Assembly: GCA_005778045.1 (NCBI GenBank)
Contig: SXKQ01000206.1
Span: 1-7,201 of the forward strand
Length of the DNA: 7,201 bases
Direction: 5' to 3'
Origin: Planctomycetia bacterium
GTDB lineage: Bacteria; Planctomycetota; UBA1135; GCA-002686595
The notes beneath the pieces were generated by a model. It was not told the origin of the DNA. It saw only the letters and a program-made list of their open reading frames with translations, and searched no databases. This document shows positions 6,110 through 7,201 of this stretch, in pieces. The first letter of the stretch is position 1, and every line of letters begins with the position of its first letter. A program made the translations under genes and the position numbers.

Positions 6110-6775
6110 CTACTTCACGCTCCGGTGCGGGGCGGCGTCGAGGACCGCACGCACGGACCGGGCGAGGAGCGCGGGGGCGAAGGGCTTTTGCAGGAAGGCC
6201 GAGTTGGGCATGTTCGTGGCGGCGTCCCGGGAGCTGCTTTCGGAGTAGCCCGACATGAACAGCACGGGAAGGTCGGGGCGGCGGGCCCGCAGCGCCAAGG
6301 CCAGGGCCGGACCGTCCATCTGGGGCATGACCACGTCGCTGACGAGCAGGTTCAGGGGCTCATGGGCGTGGACGCGCTCGAGCGCGAGCGCCGCCGGGCC
6401 ATGGATAGCCGTGAGCACCCGGTAGCCCTCGGTCTCGAGCACCTGCCGCACGAGTCTGCGCACGAGGTCCTCGTCCTCAACGACCAGTACCGTCTCGGGG
6501 CCGCCCTTGGGCGCGCGTCCATCGGAGCGCGGTGTGCGCGCGCTGATGGGCTCCGTGGTCGCCGGCAGGAAGATGCGGAAGGTCGAGCCGCGGCCCGGTT
6601 CGCTATCGACCTCGATCGCGCCGCCGGACTGTCGCACGATGCCGTAGACCGTCGCCAGACCGAGGCCGGTCCCCTCGCCGACCGCCTTGGTCGTGAAAAA
6701 GGGCTCGAACAGGTGGCTGCAAACGCTAGCGTCCATGCCGGTGCCCGTGTCGCTTACCTCGAGCACGGCGTACAT
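6110..6775 (-). CDS. Hybrid histidine kinase, C-terminal half: ATPase catalytic core plus receiver domain
   Basis: This 221-codon piece (counted from ATG at 6775) starts inside a histidine-kinase ATP-binding domain: VSDTGTGMD (7-15) is the G1 box, LFEPFFTTK (22-30) the F box and GEGTGLGL (33-40) the G2 box. After a linker (72-93) comes a receiver domain: ETVLVVEDED (94-103) holds the acidic pocket, Asp147 in LLVSDVVMPQMDG is the predicted phosphoacceptor, and Lys197 in FLQKPF the conserved lysine. It is the downstream part of the protein whose dimerisation half lies in another frame to the right. The true polypeptide should read LPEGMYAVLEVSD across the ATG, so 6775 is not a natural start. 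The frame is open back to 6874. A trans-phosphorelay or self-inhibiting role for the receiver is typical of such hybrids; the signal is unknown. Confidence 0.85.
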   Translation of the reverse strand: MYAVLEVSDTGTGMDASVCSHLFEPFFTTKAVGEGTGLGLATVYGIVRQSGGAIEVDSEPGRGSTFRIFLPATTEPISARTPRSDGRAPKGGPETVLVVEDEDLVRRLVRQVLETEGYRVLTAIHGPAALALERVHAHEPLNLLVSDVVMPQMDGPALALALRARRPDLPVLFMSGYSESSSRDAATNMPNSAFLQKPFAPALLARSVRAVLDAAPHRSVK

Positions 6776-7200
6776 GCCTTCCGGAAGCTGCGCTGCCGCG
6801 CGCCGGGCCGGTCGGGACCGAGCTTCGTCGCGCGCGTGCGCAGCGTGATGCGACCGCCCTGCGGCATCGCGTCCTTAGCGTTCACCGCGAGATTGATCAG
6901 CACCTGCTCGATCTGGATCACGTCGGCCTTGACCATGCACAGGTCCGCATCGAGCTCATGGCGCAGTTCGATGGTCTCGCCGATCACGCGTCGCAGCAGC
7001 GTTTCGATCTCGAGCACCGCGCGGTTGAGATCGAGCGGGACGAGCTCCATGCGCTGCTTGCGGCTGAACGCCAACAGCTGCCGGGTCAGCGCCGCGGCGC
7101 GCTCGCCTGCGCGGCGGATCTCCACGGCAGTCTTGCGCACGGCGTCCGGCGAGGCAGGACCGAGTTCGAGGATTTCACAGTAGCCGACGATCACCGTCAG
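6754..7200 (-). CDS. Hybrid histidine kinase, N-terminal half: HisKA and N-box region, 5'-partial and frameshifted
   Basis: The frame enters from the right edge reading LTVIVGYCEILELG, which matches the region just after the phosphorylated histidine in kinases with HDFNNLLTVI; the histidine codon is beyond the window. Then come the second dimerisation helix and X region (AAALTRQLLAFSRKQ), and the N box QIEQVLINLAVNAKDAMPQ. After GGRITLRTRA the expected sequence should lead to a G1 box, but this frame goes on to unrelated residues and stops at TAA 6754-6756. The G1, F and G2 boxes appear in the overlapping frame to the left. The two pieces are one gene, broken by a net shift equal to one missing base (or two extra). 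A start at GTG 7194 would be artificial. The sensory domains lie outside the window. Confidence 0.85.
   Translation of the reverse strand: MTVIVGYCEILELGPASPDAVRKTAVEIRRAGERAAALTRQLLAFSRKQRMELVPLDLNRAVLEIETLLRRVIGETIELRHELDADLCMVKADVIQIEQVLINLAVNAKDAMPQGGRITLRTRATKLGPDRPGARQRSFRKACTPCSR
6785..6831 (-). other. Frameshift zone in the hybrid histidine kinase
   Basis: Similarity is good in the first frame through RTR (6832-6840) and in the second from LPEG (6776-6787). Stops limit the change to 6757-6874: the second frame has TAA at 6875-6877 and the first has TAA at 6754-6756. The stretch is a run of G and C with repeated CG, GCGC and GGG units. No slippery heptamer suited to programmed -1 shifting is evident. 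Confidence 0.75.
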
Positions 7201-7201
7201 C

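Noticed and set aside
5175..6248. Plus-strand open frame opposite the endonuclease gene
   Set aside because: Val/Ala/Arg-rich shadow of the endonuclease codons; no motif seen.
6754..6874. Programmed ribosomal frameshift in the kinase
   Set aside because: No X XXY YYZ slippery heptamer in the needed phase and no family precedent; an indel is simpler.
6125..7183. Plus-strand open frame opposite the histidine kinase
   Set aside because: The opposite strand has clear kinase and receiver motifs in both halves; this frame has none.
1..7201. tRNA, rRNA, CRISPR array, insertion sequence, prophage or defence island
   Set aside because: No repeat-spacer pattern, transposase, terminal repeats or RNA-gene signature was found by eye; the genes are metabolic, secreted or regulatory.

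Overview
The window is GC-rich bacterial DNA carrying seven genes, or their remains, and little non-coding sequence. No mobile element, RNA gene or CRISPR array is visible. The source is most likely a member of the Planctomycetota. This is an inference: the secreted endonuclease I carries a C-terminal, cysteine-containing module of a kind I recall from large secreted proteins of planctomycetes, and the kinase is a hybrid type common there. A myxobacterium or another GC-rich lineage is not excluded.

Layout, left to right: (1) the 3' part of boxB (+), benzoyl-CoA 2,3-epoxidase, interrupted by an in-frame TAG near the left edge; (2) a two-way hairpin terminator; (3) a small exported cytochrome b562-like protein (-); (4) the large, catalytic subunit of a methylmalonyl-CoA mutase (+), without its B12-binding domain; (5) an exported SGNH/GDSL-type hydrolase (-); (6) methylmalonyl-CoA epimerase (+); (7) a secreted endonuclease I-family nuclease with an extra C-terminal domain (-); (8) a hybrid histidine kinase/receiver protein (-), running off the right edge and split by a frameshift.

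The first six genes alternate strand, so each is probably transcribed alone. The functional link that stands out is between the mutase and the epimerase: together they convert (S)-methylmalonyl-CoA through the (R)-epimer to succinyl-CoA, the last steps of propionyl-CoA catabolism. They are separated by the oppositely oriented hydrolase gene. Each has a TATAAT-like hexamer followed by exactly nine bases and then ATG, with no Shine-Dalgarno sequence, which suggests parallel leaderless transcription. BoxB belongs to aerobic benzoyl-CoA breakdown, which also feeds succinyl-CoA and acetyl-CoA into central metabolism, but no other box gene is in view.

Two of the seven genes are broken (amber codon in boxB, frameshift in the kinase). 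Sequencing or assembly error and real gene decay both explain this; the sequence alone cannot decide. I do not see a convincing new multi-gene system here. The most open-ended items are the endonuclease's C-terminal module, the two lesions, and the shared leaderless promoter layout.
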